Source of the DNA: Salarchaeum japonicum_A
GTDB lineage: Archaea > Halobacteriota > Halobacteria > Halobacteriales > Halobacteriaceae
DNA length: 64,000 nucleotides
Direction of reading: 5' to 3'
Assembly (NCBI RefSeq): GCF_049705945.1
Contig: NZ_JBNAMV010000004.1
Coordinates: 1,550,001 to 1,614,000, forward strand
Below the pieces are notes generated by a model. That model was not told where the DNA came from, made no database searches, and worked only from the letters and a program-made list of their open reading frames with translations. This document shows, piece by piece, positions 1 to 9,309 of the stretch. The position numbers were made by a program, and so were the translations under genes. Position 1 is the first letter of the stretch. Each line of letters begins with the position of its first letter.

Positions 1-16
1 TGTTCGCCTCGCTGAG

Positions 17-35
17 TTCAAATCCGCCTGTCCAC
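17..35 (+). other. tRNA 3'-tail-like fragment
   Basis: The segment contains a T-loop-like run (GTTCAAATCCGCC) that matches the T-arm of the tRNA-Val gene at 96-170, but in the opposite orientation. The 5' T-stem partner is absent, so it cannot be an intact tRNA. It may be a degenerate tRNA-tail copy or chance; the window edge prevents a decision. Confidence 0.3.
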
Positions 36-52
36 GTCACCCTCGACCGGCC

Positions 53-74
53 CGAGAGACACAGAGGTCTCTCG
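53..74. terminator. Short perfect hairpin downstream of tRNA-Val
   Basis: CGAGAGAC and GTCTCTCG form a perfect 8-bp stem around a 6-nt loop. It lies just beyond the 3' end of the minus-strand tRNA-Val. No T-run follows, so a termination role is only an inference. Confidence 0.35.
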
Positions 75-95
75 CGGTCTTGGTTTCGGTAGAAG

Positions 96-170
96 TGGGT
101 TGGGGCGGATTTGAACCGCCGGCCTCCTCCATGTCAAGGAGGTGTCATAGCCTGACTAGACCACCAACCC
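96..170 (-). tRNA. tRNA-Val (GAC)
   Basis: On the minus strand the acceptor arms GGGTTGG and CCAACCC pair perfectly, followed by discriminator A. The anticodon stem CCTCC/GGAGG encloses TTGACAT, giving anticodon GAC (valine). The T-arm is GGCGG-TTCAAAT-CCGCC. CCA is not encoded, and there is no intron. The gene is transcribed divergently from the trp operon. Confidence 0.95.
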
Positions 171-242
171 GCCTGCGATTTTTCGTATGCCGGCGCTACA
201 CTTGACGGTTTCGACTCGGCATCGGCGGCGGGGCGCGACAGG

Positions 243-248
243 CTTAAG
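243..248 (+). promoter_or_regulatory. Possible TATA element of the trp operon
   Basis: CTTAAG is an AT-rich box in GC-rich surroundings, about 55 bases upstream of the trpD start codon. It would imply a short leader of roughly 25-30 nt. No leader peptide or attenuator-like structure was seen. The assignment rests on spacing and composition only. Confidence 0.35.
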
Positions 249-300
249 TCTACGTACACACTTGTACATCATAACCCACAATCGGACATTGGTGGCCACT

Positions 301-1299
301 ATGCAGGACTACATTCGACGCGTGACGGACGGCGACGACCTCTCCCTCGACGACGCGCGGAGCGCCGCGTCCGCGGTGTTCGAGGGCGCGACGGACGCCC
401 AGATCGGCGCGCTGCTCGCCGGGCTCCGCTCGAAGGGCGAGACCGAGGACGAAATCGCGGGGTTCGCGCAGGGAATGCGGGACGCCGCGCGCACCATCGA
501 CCCCGACCGACGCCCGCTCGTCGACACCTGCGGCACGGGCGGCGACGACTACGACACCATCAACGTCTCCACCACCACGGCGCTGGTCGTCGCAGGTGCG
601 GGCGTCCCCGTCGCCAAACACGGCAACTACTCCGTCTCCTCCTCCTCCGGAAGCTCCGACGTGTTGGAGGAGGTCGGCGTCGACCTCGACGTCAGCCCCG
701 ACGCCGTCGAGGACCGCATCGAGGACGACGGAATCGGCTACATGCACGCGCCAGCGTTCCACCCCGCGATGAAGGCCGTCATCGGCCCGCGCCGCGAACT
801 CGGAATGCGCACCATCTTCAACGTCCTCGGACCGCTCACGAACCCCGCGGGCGCGGACGCCCAGCTCATGGGCGTCTACGACCCCGACCTCGTCCCATTG
901 CTCGCGAACGCACTCACTCGAATGCCGACCGACCGCGCGCTCGTCGTCTACGGGAACGGCCTCGACGAAATCGCCATCCACGACGAGACCGTCGTCGCCG
1001 AGGTCGACGGCGACACCGTCGAGGAGTACACGCTCACGCCCGCCGACATCGGCCTCGACCGCGCGCCCATCGAGTCCATCGAGGGCGGAACGCCCGCGGA
1101 GAACGCAGACGACCTCCGCGGCATCGTCGAGGGCGTCGTCACCGGTCCGAAGCGCGACGTGATTCTCGCGAACGCGGGCGCGGCCATCTACGTCGCCGGC
1201 GAAGCGGACAGCATCGAAGCGGGCGTCGACCGCGCACGCGAAGCCATCGACTCCGGCGCCGCCGCGGAGACGCTCGCGACCCTGCAGGCGTCGAAATGA
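301..1299 (+). CDS. trpD: Anthranilate phosphoribosyltransferase
   Basis: TrpD transfers phosphoribose from PRPP to anthranilate, the second committed step of cytoplasmic tryptophan synthesis. The 332-aa product has the family length. It shows the PRPP-binding CGTGG motif near residue 77 and a KHGN-S-VSS stretch near residue 106, matching the conserved anthranilate/PRPP-binding loop. The frame is open upstream to 187, but the ATG at 301 gives the normal N-terminal helix (MQDYIRRV). The stop overlaps the trpF start by four bases (ATGA), so this is the first gene of trpDFEG. Haloarchaea also carry TrpD-like paralogues, but the operon context supports the true enzyme. Confidence 0.96.
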   Translation: MQDYIRRVTDGDDLSLDDARSAASAVFEGATDAQIGALLAGLRSKGETEDEIAGFAQGMRDAARTIDPDRRPLVDTCGTGGDDYDTINVSTTTALVVAGAGVPVAKHGNYSVSSSSGSSDVLEEVGVDLDVSPDAVEDRIEDDGIGYMHAPAFHPAMKAVIGPRRELGMRTIFNVLGPLTNPAGADAQLMGVYDPDLVPLLANALTRMPTDRALVVYGNGLDEIAIHDETVVAEVDGDTVEEYTLTPADIGLDRAPIESIEGGTPAENADDLRGIVEGVVTGPKRDVILANAGAAIYVAGEADSIEAGVDRAREAIDSGAAAETLATLQASK

Positions 1300-1937
1300 C
1301 GCGCGTGAAAGTCTGCGGCATCACGAACGAAGCGGACGCCGCCGCGGCGGTCGACGCGGGCGCGGACGCCCTCGGCTTCATCGTAGACGTACCCGTCGAC
1401 ACGCCCCGCGAACTCGACGCCGAGCGCGCGGCCGACCTCGTCGCCGCCGTCCCACCGTTCGTCACTACCGTCCTCGTGACGATGCCGGACTCGCCCGCGG
1501 ACGCCGCCCTGCTCGCCGACCGCGTCAGCCCGGACGCCCTCCAGGTGCACGGCGACCTTTCCGCGGACGCCCTCGGGGCGCTCGCGGACGACGTGGACGC
1601 GAAACTCGTGAAGACCGTGGACGCCGACCACCCTGAGGCGGCCGCGCGCTACGACGACGCCGCGGACGCGCTCCTCGTGGACTCGACGGACGCGTCCGGC
1701 GCGGGCGGCACGGGCCGCACGCACGACTGGACCGTCACCCGCGACCTCGCCGCGCGTCTCGACTCGCCGGTCGTGCTCGCGGGCGGCCTCACCCCCGAGA
1801 ACGTCGCCGACGCCGTCGAAACCGTCCAACCGTTCGCCGTCGATGTGGCGTCGGGCGTCGAAGCCGCCGGCGGCGTGAAGGACCACGACGCGGTCGCGGC
1901 GTTCGTCGCCGCCGCGACGGACGAGGTGGTGGCGTGA
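1296..1937 (+). CDS. trpF: Phosphoribosylanthranilate isomerase
   Basis: TrpF converts phosphoribosylanthranilate to the carboxyphenylamino-deoxyribulose phosphate that TrpC uses. The 213-aa protein is a TIM barrel of family size. It begins with the characteristic VKVCGIT strand, where the cysteine is the general base. Near the C-terminus are LAGGLTPENV and a DVASGVE loop that binds the substrate phosphate. Both ends overlap neighbouring genes: ATGA with trpD, GTGA with trpE. This indicates translational coupling. Confidence 0.96.
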   Translation: MTRVKVCGITNEADAAAAVDAGADALGFIVDVPVDTPRELDAERAADLVAAVPPFVTTVLVTMPDSPADAALLADRVSPDALQVHGDLSADALGALADDVDAKLVKTVDADHPEAAARYDDAADALLVDSTDASGAGGTGRTHDWTVTRDLAARLDSPVVLAGGLTPENVADAVETVQPFAVDVASGVEAAGGVKDHDAVAAFVAAATDEVVA

Positions 1938-3532
1938 ACGTCTCGCGCACCGAGTTCGTCGAGCGTTGCGCGGGCGACGACCCCGTGGTCGCGTACGCGA
2001 GCGCCAGCCTCGACACGGACGCGTCCCCGCTCGCCGCGTACGCCGCGCTGGCCGACGGCGACCACTCCTTCCTCCTCGAATCCGCGAGCAAGACCGCCGC
2101 GAGCGACCCCGACGGGGCCTTCCAGCACGAGTCCGACGACCGGCACGCCCGCTACTCGTTCGTCGGCTACGACCCGGACGCGCTCGTCACCGTCGACCCC
2201 GACGGCGCGACCGTCGAACCACTCGCCGGCACCGGCTCCGCCGAGTACGTCACGCCCGAACGCGGCGACGACGTGCTCGACACGCTCCGCACCGCGCTCC
2301 CCGACGCCACCCGCCGCGGGTTCCCGGACGCGGACCGCCAACTCCTCGACGGCGGCCTCGTCGGATTCCTCGCGTACGACGCCGTCTACGACCTCTGGCT
2401 CGACGAGGTCGGCGTGGAGCGCCCCGAGACGCCGCTGCCCGACGCCCAGTTCGTCCTCACCACGCAGACGCTCGTCTTCGACAACACCACGGGCGACGTG
2501 TCGCTCGTGTTCACGCCCGTCGTCGGCCCGGACGCCGACCCCGGCGACGTGTACGACTCGCTCGCCGCCGAAGCCGACCGCGTCGCCGACGAACTCGCGG
2601 ACGCCGACGACCCCGACACGGGCGGCTTCCGGAAGACCGGCGAGTCCGCGGGCCCGCGCGACGAATACACGGACGCCGTCGAACGCGCGAAGGACGCCGT
2701 GCTGGACGGCGAAATCTACCAGGGCGTCATCTCCCGCACGCGCGAACTCCACGGTGACGTGGACCCGCTCGGGTTCTACGAGCGCCTGCGGGACGTGAAC
2801 CCCTCGCCCTACATGTACGTCGTCCGAACCGGCGACCGCACCGTCGTCGGCGCGAGCCCCGAGACGCTCGTCTCCGTCCGCGGCCGCACCGTTCTCAACA
2901 ACCCTATCGCCGGCACCTGCCCCCGCGGAACGAGTCCCGTCGAGGACCGGCGGCTCGCCGGGGAGATGCTCGCGGACGAGAAGGAGCGCGCCGAACACAC
3001 GATGCTCGTCGATTTGGCGCGCAACGACGTGCGCCGCGTCAGCGACCCCGGGTCCGTCGCGGTGCCGGAGTTCATGCGCGTCCTCAAGTACAGCCACGTC
3101 CAGCACATCGAATCCACCGTCACCGGCCACCTCGCCGACGAGTACGACGCGTTCGACGCCGTCCGCGCGTCCTTCCCCGCCGGCACGCTCTCCGGCGCGC
3201 CCAAAGTCAGGGCGATGGAACTCATCCACGACCTCGAAAACGGCCCGCGCGGCGCGTACGGCGGCGGCGTCGGCTACGTCTCCTGGACGGGCGACGCCGA
3301 CTTCGCCATCGTCATCCGCACCGCCACCGTCGAGCATGGCGAGCACCGCTCGCCGGACCGAGCGAACGGGGAGAGCCGTGAGAAACGCGGTGCTGGCGGG
3401 GACACGGTTCGCGTTCGGGCGGGTGCGGGCGTGGTCGCGGACTCCGACCCCGACGCCGAGTACGAGGAGACCGAGAAGAAGATGGGGGGCGTGCTCGACG
3501 CGCTCGCGGGTATCACGGAGGAAGCCGAATGA
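1934..3532 (+). CDS. trpE: Anthranilate synthase component I
   Basis: TrpE makes anthranilate from chorismate using ammonia supplied by TrpG. The 532-aa protein has the N-terminal regulatory part and the C-terminal chorismate-binding domain, with PIAGTCPRG, DLARNDVRRVS and FPAGTLSGAPKVRAM. Translation probably begins at GTG 1934, overlapping the trpF stop. Near the C-terminus, between the RTATVEHG strand and the conserved RAGAGVVADSDP strand, there is a polar insertion of about 20 residues rich in R, E, G and S (DNA about 3337-3400). The core motifs on either side are intact, so the enzyme is probably active. Confidence 0.95.
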   Translation: MNVSRTEFVERCAGDDPVVAYASASLDTDASPLAAYAALADGDHSFLLESASKTAASDPDGAFQHESDDRHARYSFVGYDPDALVTVDPDGATVEPLAGTGSAEYVTPERGDDVLDTLRTALPDATRRGFPDADRQLLDGGLVGFLAYDAVYDLWLDEVGVERPETPLPDAQFVLTTQTLVFDNTTGDVSLVFTPVVGPDADPGDVYDSLAAEADRVADELADADDPDTGGFRKTGESAGPRDEYTDAVERAKDAVLDGEIYQGVISRTRELHGDVDPLGFYERLRDVNPSPYMYVVRTGDRTVVGASPETLVSVRGRTVLNNPIAGTCPRGTSPVEDRRLAGEMLADEKERAEHTMLVDLARNDVRRVSDPGSVAVPEFMRVLKYSHVQHIESTVTGHLADEYDAFDAVRASFPAGTLSGAPKVRAMELIHDLENGPRGAYGGGVGYVSWTGDADFAIVIRTATVEHGEHRSPDRANGESREKRGAGGDTVRVRAGAGVVADSDPDAEYEETEKKMGGVLDALAGITEEAE

Positions 3533-4116
3533 ACGTCGTATTCGTCGATAACTTCGACTCGTTCACGTACAACCTCGTGGAGTACGTCTCCGAGCGCGGC
3601 CACGACACCACCGTCCTGAAGAACACGGCGTCGCTCGACGAGGTTCGCGCGGCCGACCCGGACGCCATCGTCGTCAGTCCCGGGCCCGGCCACCCCGCGA
3701 CGGAGCGCGACGTGGGCGTGACGATGCCCGTCCTCCGCGAACTCTCCCCGACGGTGCCGACGCTCGGCGTCTGCCTCGGGATGGAAGCCGCCGTCTACGA
3801 GTTCGGCGGGACGGTCGGGCACGCGCCCGAACCCGTCCACGGGAAGGCCTACCCCGTCGAGCACGACGGCGACGGCGTCTACCGCGGCCTCGAACAGGGG
3901 TTTCAGGCCGGCCGCTACCACTCACTCGTCTGCACCGACATCCCGGAGTGTTTCGACGTGACGGCGACGACCGACCACGGCGGCGAGACGCTCGCGATGG
4001 GCGTCCGCCACGAATCCTATCCGCTCGAAGGCGTGCAGTTCCACCCGGAGAGCGTGCTCACCGGGGTCGGCCACGACATCGTCGGGAACTTCCTCACGAC
4101 AGCCCGAGAACGCTGA
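3529..4116 (+). CDS. trpG: Anthranilate synthase component II (glutamine amidotransferase)
   Basis: TrpG is a class I glutamine amidotransferase that feeds ammonia to TrpE. The 195-aa protein has the oxyanion strand VVSPGPGHP, the nucleophile motif GVCLGMEA, and the C-terminal His-Glu of the triad in VQFHPESVLT. Its ATGA start overlaps the trpE stop, and it ends the operon. PabA in folate synthesis is the alternative assignment; the trp context argues for TrpG. The last 23 bases overlap, on the opposite strand, the end of the small membrane-protein gene. Confidence 0.95.
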   Translation: MNVVFVDNFDSFTYNLVEYVSERGHDTTVLKNTASLDEVRAADPDAIVVSPGPGHPATERDVGVTMPVLRELSPTVPTLGVCLGMEAAVYEFGGTVGHAPEPVHGKAYPVEHDGDGVYRGLEQGFQAGRYHSLVCTDIPECFDVTATTDHGGETLAMGVRHESYPLEGVQFHPESVLTGVGHDIVGNFLTTARER

Positions 4117-4282
4117 GCACGTAGAGCGCGGCGACGACGATGCCCGCGACGAGCAGGAGTTTCCACGCGACGCTCAACAGGAAGCGTCCGACGAGCACGA
4201 TGACGAGCAGCGCGACGATGGCGACGAGGAGATTGCCGAGCGGCGACCCGAGCCCCATCGCGGCGAGTGCTGCTGCGAGCAT
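4094..4282 (-). CDS. Small hydrophobic membrane protein
   Basis: This 62-aa protein is almost entirely hydrophobic, with two predicted membrane helices separated by a short basic turn (VGRFLLSVAWK). The start is the ATG at 4282; a GTG seven codons upstream is less likely because it adds a polar extension. It is convergent with trpG and overlaps it by 23 bases. I do not recognise the family, and no function can be assigned. Confidence 0.6.
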   Translation of the reverse strand: MLAAALAAMGLGSPLGNLLVAIVALLVIVLVGRFLLSVAWKLLLVAGIVVAALYVLSVLGLS

Positions 4283-4604
4283 ACCCTGAGGACGGACGAC
4301 CACGGCAAAAAGCGTGTGGGCTGTCCGCGCCGACCGACCCAGGCGTGAAACTGGACCGCGTCCCGAACGGACGACGCGCCGGACACACCCCGGGTTCCAC
4401 TTTCACTCCCCTTTGGGTACGGTTATACTCGCGGCGGTTCTACGAACGTGACACCCAGCCGGGTGCGGTGACGACACCCGGTCGCCGAATCCACTAGGTA
4501 TATGGTTCGGGCTACAGTAATACATCGTCGTCACCTGACTCGCGGAATTTACCCATGAAACGAGACCCGACTCCCCTACACGCCGAATCCCGGAGGTACA
4601 GACA
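4283..4604. promoter_or_regulatory. Intergenic control region of the ribonucleotide reductase gene
   Basis: No convincing gene lies here. A short inverted repeat, CCGGGTG (4459-4465) and CACCCGG (4475-4481), sits about 16-38 bases upstream of a TATA-like GGTATATGG at 4497-4505. A second AT-rich box (GTAATACAT) follows near 4515. The first box would imply a leader of about 80 nt. The inverted repeat could be an operator, but no regulator is identified. Confidence 0.4.
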
Positions 4605-7600
4605 ATGAGTTCAAACGACCTATCCGCGGGCGACCTTACGCTCCCAATCAAGCGCGTCACCGGTGACACGCTTGAGGACCGCCTCACCGCGAACGCGTAC
4701 AACAACATCCTGCCCGCGCGCTACCTGAAGAAGAACGCCGAGGGCGACCTCGTCGAGACGCAGGAGGACCTCTTCGACCGCGTCGCGAAGAACATCGCGC
4801 TCGCCGAAGCCGTCTACGAGTCCGAGAAGCAGGGCGTCGAAGTGCTCGTTACGCCCGACCAGCTCAAGCCCGACCACCCGCGCCGCGACGAACTCGCGGC
4901 CGAGGTGTTCGGCGACGGCGTCACCACCGAAGACGACGTGGAGACCGAACTGACGGCGGAGAACGTCAACAAGTTCGCGTACGACACCGTCGTCCCCGAA
5001 CTCCCCGACGAGGTTCGCACGCACGTCGAGGATACCGCCGAGGAGTTCCAGGACCTGATGGAGTCGCTCTCCTTCATGCCGAACAGTCCGACCCTGATGA
5101 ACGCGGGCGACGAACTCCAGCAGCTCTCCGCGTGCTTCGTCGACTCCCCGGGCGACGACATCACGGACATCCACGAGACCGCGAAGGAAGCCGCTGAAGT
5201 GTTCCAGTCCGGCGGCGGCATGGGGTACGCGTTCTGGCAGCTCCGCCCGTACGGCGACCCCGTCGGCAGCACGGGCGGCATCGCCAGCGGCCCGATGACG
5301 TTCATGGAGACGTTCGACCAGATGTGCGAAACCATCGCGCAGGGCGGCGCGCGCCGCGGCGCGCAGATGGGCGTCATGCGCATCAGCCACCCGGACGTCA
5401 TCGAGTTCATCCACTCGAAGAACAAGGACGTCAGCCTCGCGCACTGCCTCAAGCTCAACGACCCCGACGACTACACGTACACGACGTTCAACGAGGCGCT
5501 CGAGGAAGCCCGTTCCCTCATCGACGAGGACGGAAAGGTCCCGAAGCACCTCCGGAACGCCGTCGAGGGCCACCTCTCGAACTTCAACATCTCCGTCGGC
5601 GTGACGGACGACTTCATGGACGCCCTCCAGAACGGCGAGGAGTTCACGTTCACGAACCCCCGCACGGGCGAGCCGCACATCGCCACCGAGGAGACGAAGG
5701 AGATGTACGACCGGTACGACCTCGGCCATCACGTCGAGGTCGGCGAACCGCTCTCGATGCCTGCCGACGTGGTCTGGGACCCAATCGTCGAAGGCGCACA
5801 CGAGAACGGCGAACCCGGCGTCATCTACCTCGAACGCGTCAACAAACAGCACTCCTTCGACGTGGAGGAACACCCCGACCACCGCATCCTCGCGACGAAC
5901 CCCTGCGGCGAACAGCCGCTCGAGGAGTACGAGGCGTGCAACCTCGGGCACATCAACCTCTCCACGCTCGCCGCGCAGGACGCACCCGACTGGCGTGTCT
6001 GGAGCGAGGAGAACGACTACGACACGCTCGAAGACGGAATCAGTCAGTTCCTCGACGACGCGCTCGACCACGAGGAGTTCGACCACCGCATCGAACAGGG
6101 CACGCGCTTCCTGGAGAACGTCGTCACGATGTCGGACTTCCCGGTCGAGGAGATCGAGGAGAAGGTCCGCGAGATGCGGAAGATCGGCCTCGGCGTGATG
6201 GGGCTAGCGCAGCTCTACATCCAGCTCGGCGTGAAGTACGGCTCGGAGGAGGCGAACGAAATCGCGAGCCAGGTCATGACCCACATCAACCACGGGTCGA
6301 AGACCGCGAGCCACGAACTCGCGCTGGAGCGCGGGAGCTTCGACGAGTGGGACAAGTCGAAGTACGCGAACCCCACGGAGTACCGCGAGTGGTTCGAGCA
6401 CCACACGGGCGAGTCCGCGGACGACTGGGAAGACGGCTACCCGATTCGGAACCACAACACGACCACCATCGCACCGACGGGTACCACGTCGATGGTCGGG
6501 AACACCACGGGCGGCTGTGAACCCATCTACAACGTCGCGTACTACAAGAACGTCAGCGACGACGTGCAGGGCGACGAGATGCTCGTGGAGTTCGACGACT
6601 ACTTCCTCCGGACGCTGGAGGCGAACGACATCGACGTCGACGCCGTGAAGAAGGAGGCGCAGGAGCAGATGGCGAACAACGAGTTCGACGGCGTCACCGG
6701 ACTCTCCACGGTCCCGAACCCCATCGGCGAACTGTTCGTCGTGACGGAGGACCTCTCCGGGAAGCAGCACGCCGCCGTCCAGACCGCCTGCCAGAACGGC
6801 GTGGACTCCGCCATCTCGAAGACGTGTAACTTCCCGAACTCGGCGAGCGTCGAGGACATGGACGACGTCTACCGCTACATCTACGAGCACGGCGGGAAGG
6901 GCGTCACCGTCTACCGTGACGGCACGCGCTCGAAGCAGGTGCTCACCACGCGCGCCGACAACGCCGAGTTCTCGGACGAGGACGAGGCCGCGGAAGTCCT
7001 CCTCGAACAGATTCAGGACACGTTCGGCGACCTCGAAACCTTCCTCGACAACGAGGACGTGCGCGACGCCATCGGCGGCGACACGGACGACCTCGTCGAC
7101 GTGGATGTCGACGGCGCGCAGAAGCGCCCGCGCCCCGACGTGCTGTACGGTGTCACCCAGCGCATCGACACGGGCTACGGGAAGCTCTACGTGAACATCA
7201 ACGAGGACGAACAGGGCCGGCCGTTCGAACTGTTCGCGAACATCGGGAACAGCGGCGGATTCACCGCGTCCTTCACCGAGTCGCTCGCGAAGACCGTCTC
7301 CACGGCGCTCCGCGCGGGCGTCGACCCCGACGAGATTGCGAGCGAACTCCAGGGCATCCGCAGTCCGAAGGTCGCCTGGGACAAGGGCGAGCAGATAAAC
7401 AGCATCCCGGACGCCATCGGCACGGCGATGCGGCGCTACCTCGACGGCGACATCGACAAACAGGTGCCGAAACAGCAGAACCTCACCGAACTCGCAGAAG
7501 AGGAGGAGTCCGCGGAGGACGTCGCGAAACTCGACGGTGGCGCGACCGCGGATAGTCCGAACGCGGACACCGAACCCGTCGGCAGCGCGACGCCCGACAC

Positions 7601-7751
7601 CGAGCAGGCGACGCCGAGCGACGACGAAGACATGACGAAGAAACTCATCGAGGCCGGCGAGATGCCGGAATGTCCCGACTGCGGGACGATGGACCTCTAC
7701 TACTCCGAAGGCTGCAAGACGTGCCAGAACTGCGGCTGGAGCGAGTGCTGA
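4605..7751 (+). CDS. nrdJ: Class II (adenosylcobalamin-dependent) ribonucleoside-diphosphate reductase
   Basis: The enzyme reduces ribonucleotides to deoxyribonucleotides for DNA synthesis, using a B12-derived thiyl radical. The 1048-aa protein has an N-terminal segment, the barrel with LSACFVDSPGDD (first redox cysteine) and the finger-loop motif NPCGEQPLEEYEACNLG near residue 433 (radical cysteine, glutamate and second asparagine/cysteine elements), and PTGTTSMVGNTTGG further on. After an acidic linker (about 960-1010) comes a C-terminal zinc-ribbon-like tail with CPDCG and CKTCQNCGWSEC, which probably re-reduces the active site. No intein is present. The gene appears monocistronic. Confidence 0.95.
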   Translation: MSSNDLSAGDLTLPIKRVTGDTLEDRLTANAYNNILPARYLKKNAEGDLVETQEDLFDRVAKNIALAEAVYESEKQGVEVLVTPDQLKPDHPRRDELAAEVFGDGVTTEDDVETELTAENVNKFAYDTVVPELPDEVRTHVEDTAEEFQDLMESLSFMPNSPTLMNAGDELQQLSACFVDSPGDDITDIHETAKEAAEVFQSGGGMGYAFWQLRPYGDPVGSTGGIASGPMTFMETFDQMCETIAQGGARRGAQMGVMRISHPDVIEFIHSKNKDVSLAHCLKLNDPDDYTYTTFNEALEEARSLIDEDGKVPKHLRNAVEGHLSNFNISVGVTDDFMDALQNGEEFTFTNPRTGEPHIATEETKEMYDRYDLGHHVEVGEPLSMPADVVWDPIVEGAHENGEPGVIYLERVNKQHSFDVEEHPDHRILATNPCGEQPLEEYEACNLGHINLSTLAAQDAPDWRVWSEENDYDTLEDGISQFLDDALDHEEFDHRIEQGTRFLENVVTMSDFPVEEIEEKVREMRKIGLGVMGLAQLYIQLGVKYGSEEANEIASQVMTHINHGSKTASHELALERGSFDEWDKSKYANPTEYREWFEHHTGESADDWEDGYPIRNHNTTTIAPTGTTSMVGNTTGGCEPIYNVAYYKNVSDDVQGDEMLVEFDDYFLRTLEANDIDVDAVKKEAQEQMANNEFDGVTGLSTVPNPIGELFVVTEDLSGKQHAAVQTACQNGVDSAISKTCNFPNSASVEDMDDVYRYIYEHGGKGVTVYRDGTRSKQVLTTRADNAEFSDEDEAAEVLLEQIQDTFGDLETFLDNEDVRDAIGGDTDDLVDVDVDGAQKRPRPDVLYGVTQRIDTGYGKLYVNINEDEQGRPFELFANIGNSGGFTASFTESLAKTVSTALRAGVDPDEIASELQGIRSPKVAWDKGEQINSIPDAIGTAMRRYLDGDIDKQVPKQQNLTELAEEEESAEDVAKLDGGATADSPNADTEPVGSATPDTEQATPSDDEDMTKKLIEAGEMPECPDCGTMDLYYSEGCKTCQNCGWSEC

Positions 7752-7892
7752 CGCCGGCTATCTAACGCTTCTCTCGGCGTCCTGCTTCGAATCCCTCCGC
7801 AAACCTGCTCCCCGTGAACGCAGGGCGTGTCGGATTCGCGTCTCCGCACTTCCTTCTGTCGAACTCGGGACCAAGCGTGAGCTACGCCTCGC

Positions 7893-9191
7893 TTACGACC
7901 AGGGACTGTCCCCACCGAGATGTCCGACACCGTCGCCGGACGGAACGTCGTCGCCACAGGAGTCGGCCGGCGTGCCGTCGGTCGTCCCTGAAACCGAGTT
8001 CCCGCAGACGGTCTCTTGTGCGTCGGCGGACGTGGCGCTGTACTTGATTGCTTGGTCGTCGTATTCCTCAACGACGTTCCCGTAGATGCGGTGGCCGCTT
8101 CCGATCTGGTCCGCGGTCAGATCGTGGCCGTCGATTTCGTTGAGCGCTCCCTTGGCGCCCGCGTTGACGTGGATACCGTACCCCTGGCCGCCCCCGAATT
8201 TGCACCAACGGACGGTCGAGTCGATGCTCTGCATGTGCGCGCTCGCCGCGGGATACGGTTCGTTGTTCTGGGAGCCGCCGGCGTCCGTACAGTACTCGAC
8301 GACCAGGTCGTGGGTCCCCATCTTCGGGTTCACCAGTTCCGAATGCGGGTGCCCGGCGCTATTGTCGATGTGGTGGACGCGGATGTCGTTCGTCTTGTCG
8401 ATGTCTGTCCACGGGTGGTGTCGGGTGCCGTAGGCCGAGGGCGGAGTCCCGAGGTAGACGAACTCACCGGCGTGACTCTGGTTGGTTCCGGTGAGTACGT
8501 AGCTCGCGCCGGCCAGTCCAGTGACCTCGAACTCGCCGACGTCGACGTTTCGTGACCGCTTGACCACGACCAGCGGGCGGATGGAGTGCCCGAGGCGCGC
8601 GGGCCGAATCGCGATGTCGGTCAGGTACTCGTCGGTGTCCCGTCGTGGGGTACAGCGAACGAGTACGACGCCGCCGTAGGCGTCGAGGTCCTGCGGCCGA
8701 GACAGGTCCGTGAGTCCGTCGATGGTCAAGCCGGTGAGATGGACGTGGCTGTGATTGAGGTTGAACACGACCATCTCTTTCGTCGGCCGCAGCACGGCGT
8801 CCGCTGGCCCGGTGATTGTTATCGGGGCGTCAGTCTCGCCAGGTCGGACCGTTCCGACAGGTGCATCGAGTCGGTACTCGCCGGACTGCACCTCTACAGT
8901 CTCTCCCGGCCGTGCAGCCACGATTCCTCGTTGGATGGACCCAAACGGGTCGTCGCTAGTTCCCGAACCGGTTCCCTCGGCGGCGTCGGCGGACACGAAG
9001 ACAGTGTCCGGATTCGTCTCAGTCGTCTGCTCGGGTGTCGTTGTCTCCCCCGTCGTCTCGGTTCGAGTCGACGCTGCCGTGGTTGCGGATGACGTAGTGG
9101 GGTCAGACTGCGTCGACGAGCAACCAGCGAGTGCGGCCACGAGCGAGGCGCTCGACAACCGGAGCGCGCGCCGACGAGACATGTCACGCAT
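7893..9191 (-). CDS. Tat-type lipoprotein with right-handed parallel beta-helix domain
   Basis: From ATG 9191 the protein (432 aa) begins MRDMSRRRALRL, a twin-arginine-like signal, and ends the signal with the lipobox LAGC. It is therefore probably exported folded and lipid-anchored outside the cell. A Thr/Ser-rich linker follows, then a domain with successive short strands typical of pectate-lyase-like beta-helices, for example GSGTSDDPFGSIQRGI and HLTGLTIDGL. This domain class is known for binding or cleaving polysaccharides, but no catalytic residues can be named here. An extension of the frame upstream to 9311 lacks a signal and is rejected. Confidence 0.75.
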   Translation of the reverse strand: MRDMSRRRALRLSSASLVAALAGCSSTQSDPTTSSATTAASTRTETTGETTTPEQTTETNPDTVFVSADAAEGTGSGTSDDPFGSIQRGIVAARPGETVEVQSGEYRLDAPVGTVRPGETDAPITITGPADAVLRPTKEMVVFNLNHSHVHLTGLTIDGLTDLSRPQDLDAYGGVVLVRCTPRRDTDEYLTDIAIRPARLGHSIRPLVVVKRSRNVDVGEFEVTGLAGASYVLTGTNQSHAGEFVYLGTPPSAYGTRHHPWTDIDKTNDIRVHHIDNSAGHPHSELVNPKMGTHDLVVEYCTDAGGSQNNEPYPAASAHMQSIDSTVRWCKFGGGQGYGIHVNAGAKGALNEIDGHDLTADQIGSGHRIYGNVVEEYDDQAIKYSATSADAQETVCGNSVSGTTDGTPADSCGDDVPSGDGVGHLGGDSPWS

Positions 9192-9309
9192 TTCATTAGA
9201 GCGCCTCCCTCCGAGTTCATAAATTGTCGTGCTATGGCGCCCCCATCGCGGCGAACTCGCGGTGTGGTCGAGAGACACATCTATACACTGCGCCGACCCA
9301 CACACGGAC

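Noticed and set aside
1649..3346. Minus-strand frame of 565 residues
   Set aside because: Antisense to trpF and trpE; glycine- and valine-rich shadow.
4267..4497. Short plus-strand frame before the ribonucleotide reductase gene
   Set aside because: No codon support or motif, and it overlaps the likely promoter region.
4283..4604. Cobalamin riboswitch before the ribonucleotide reductase gene
   Set aside because: No conserved B12-box-like sequence was seen, and cobalamin riboswitches are not established in this group.
4620..6086. Minus-strand frame of 488 residues
   Set aside because: Antisense to the ribonucleotide reductase gene, with no recognisable motif.
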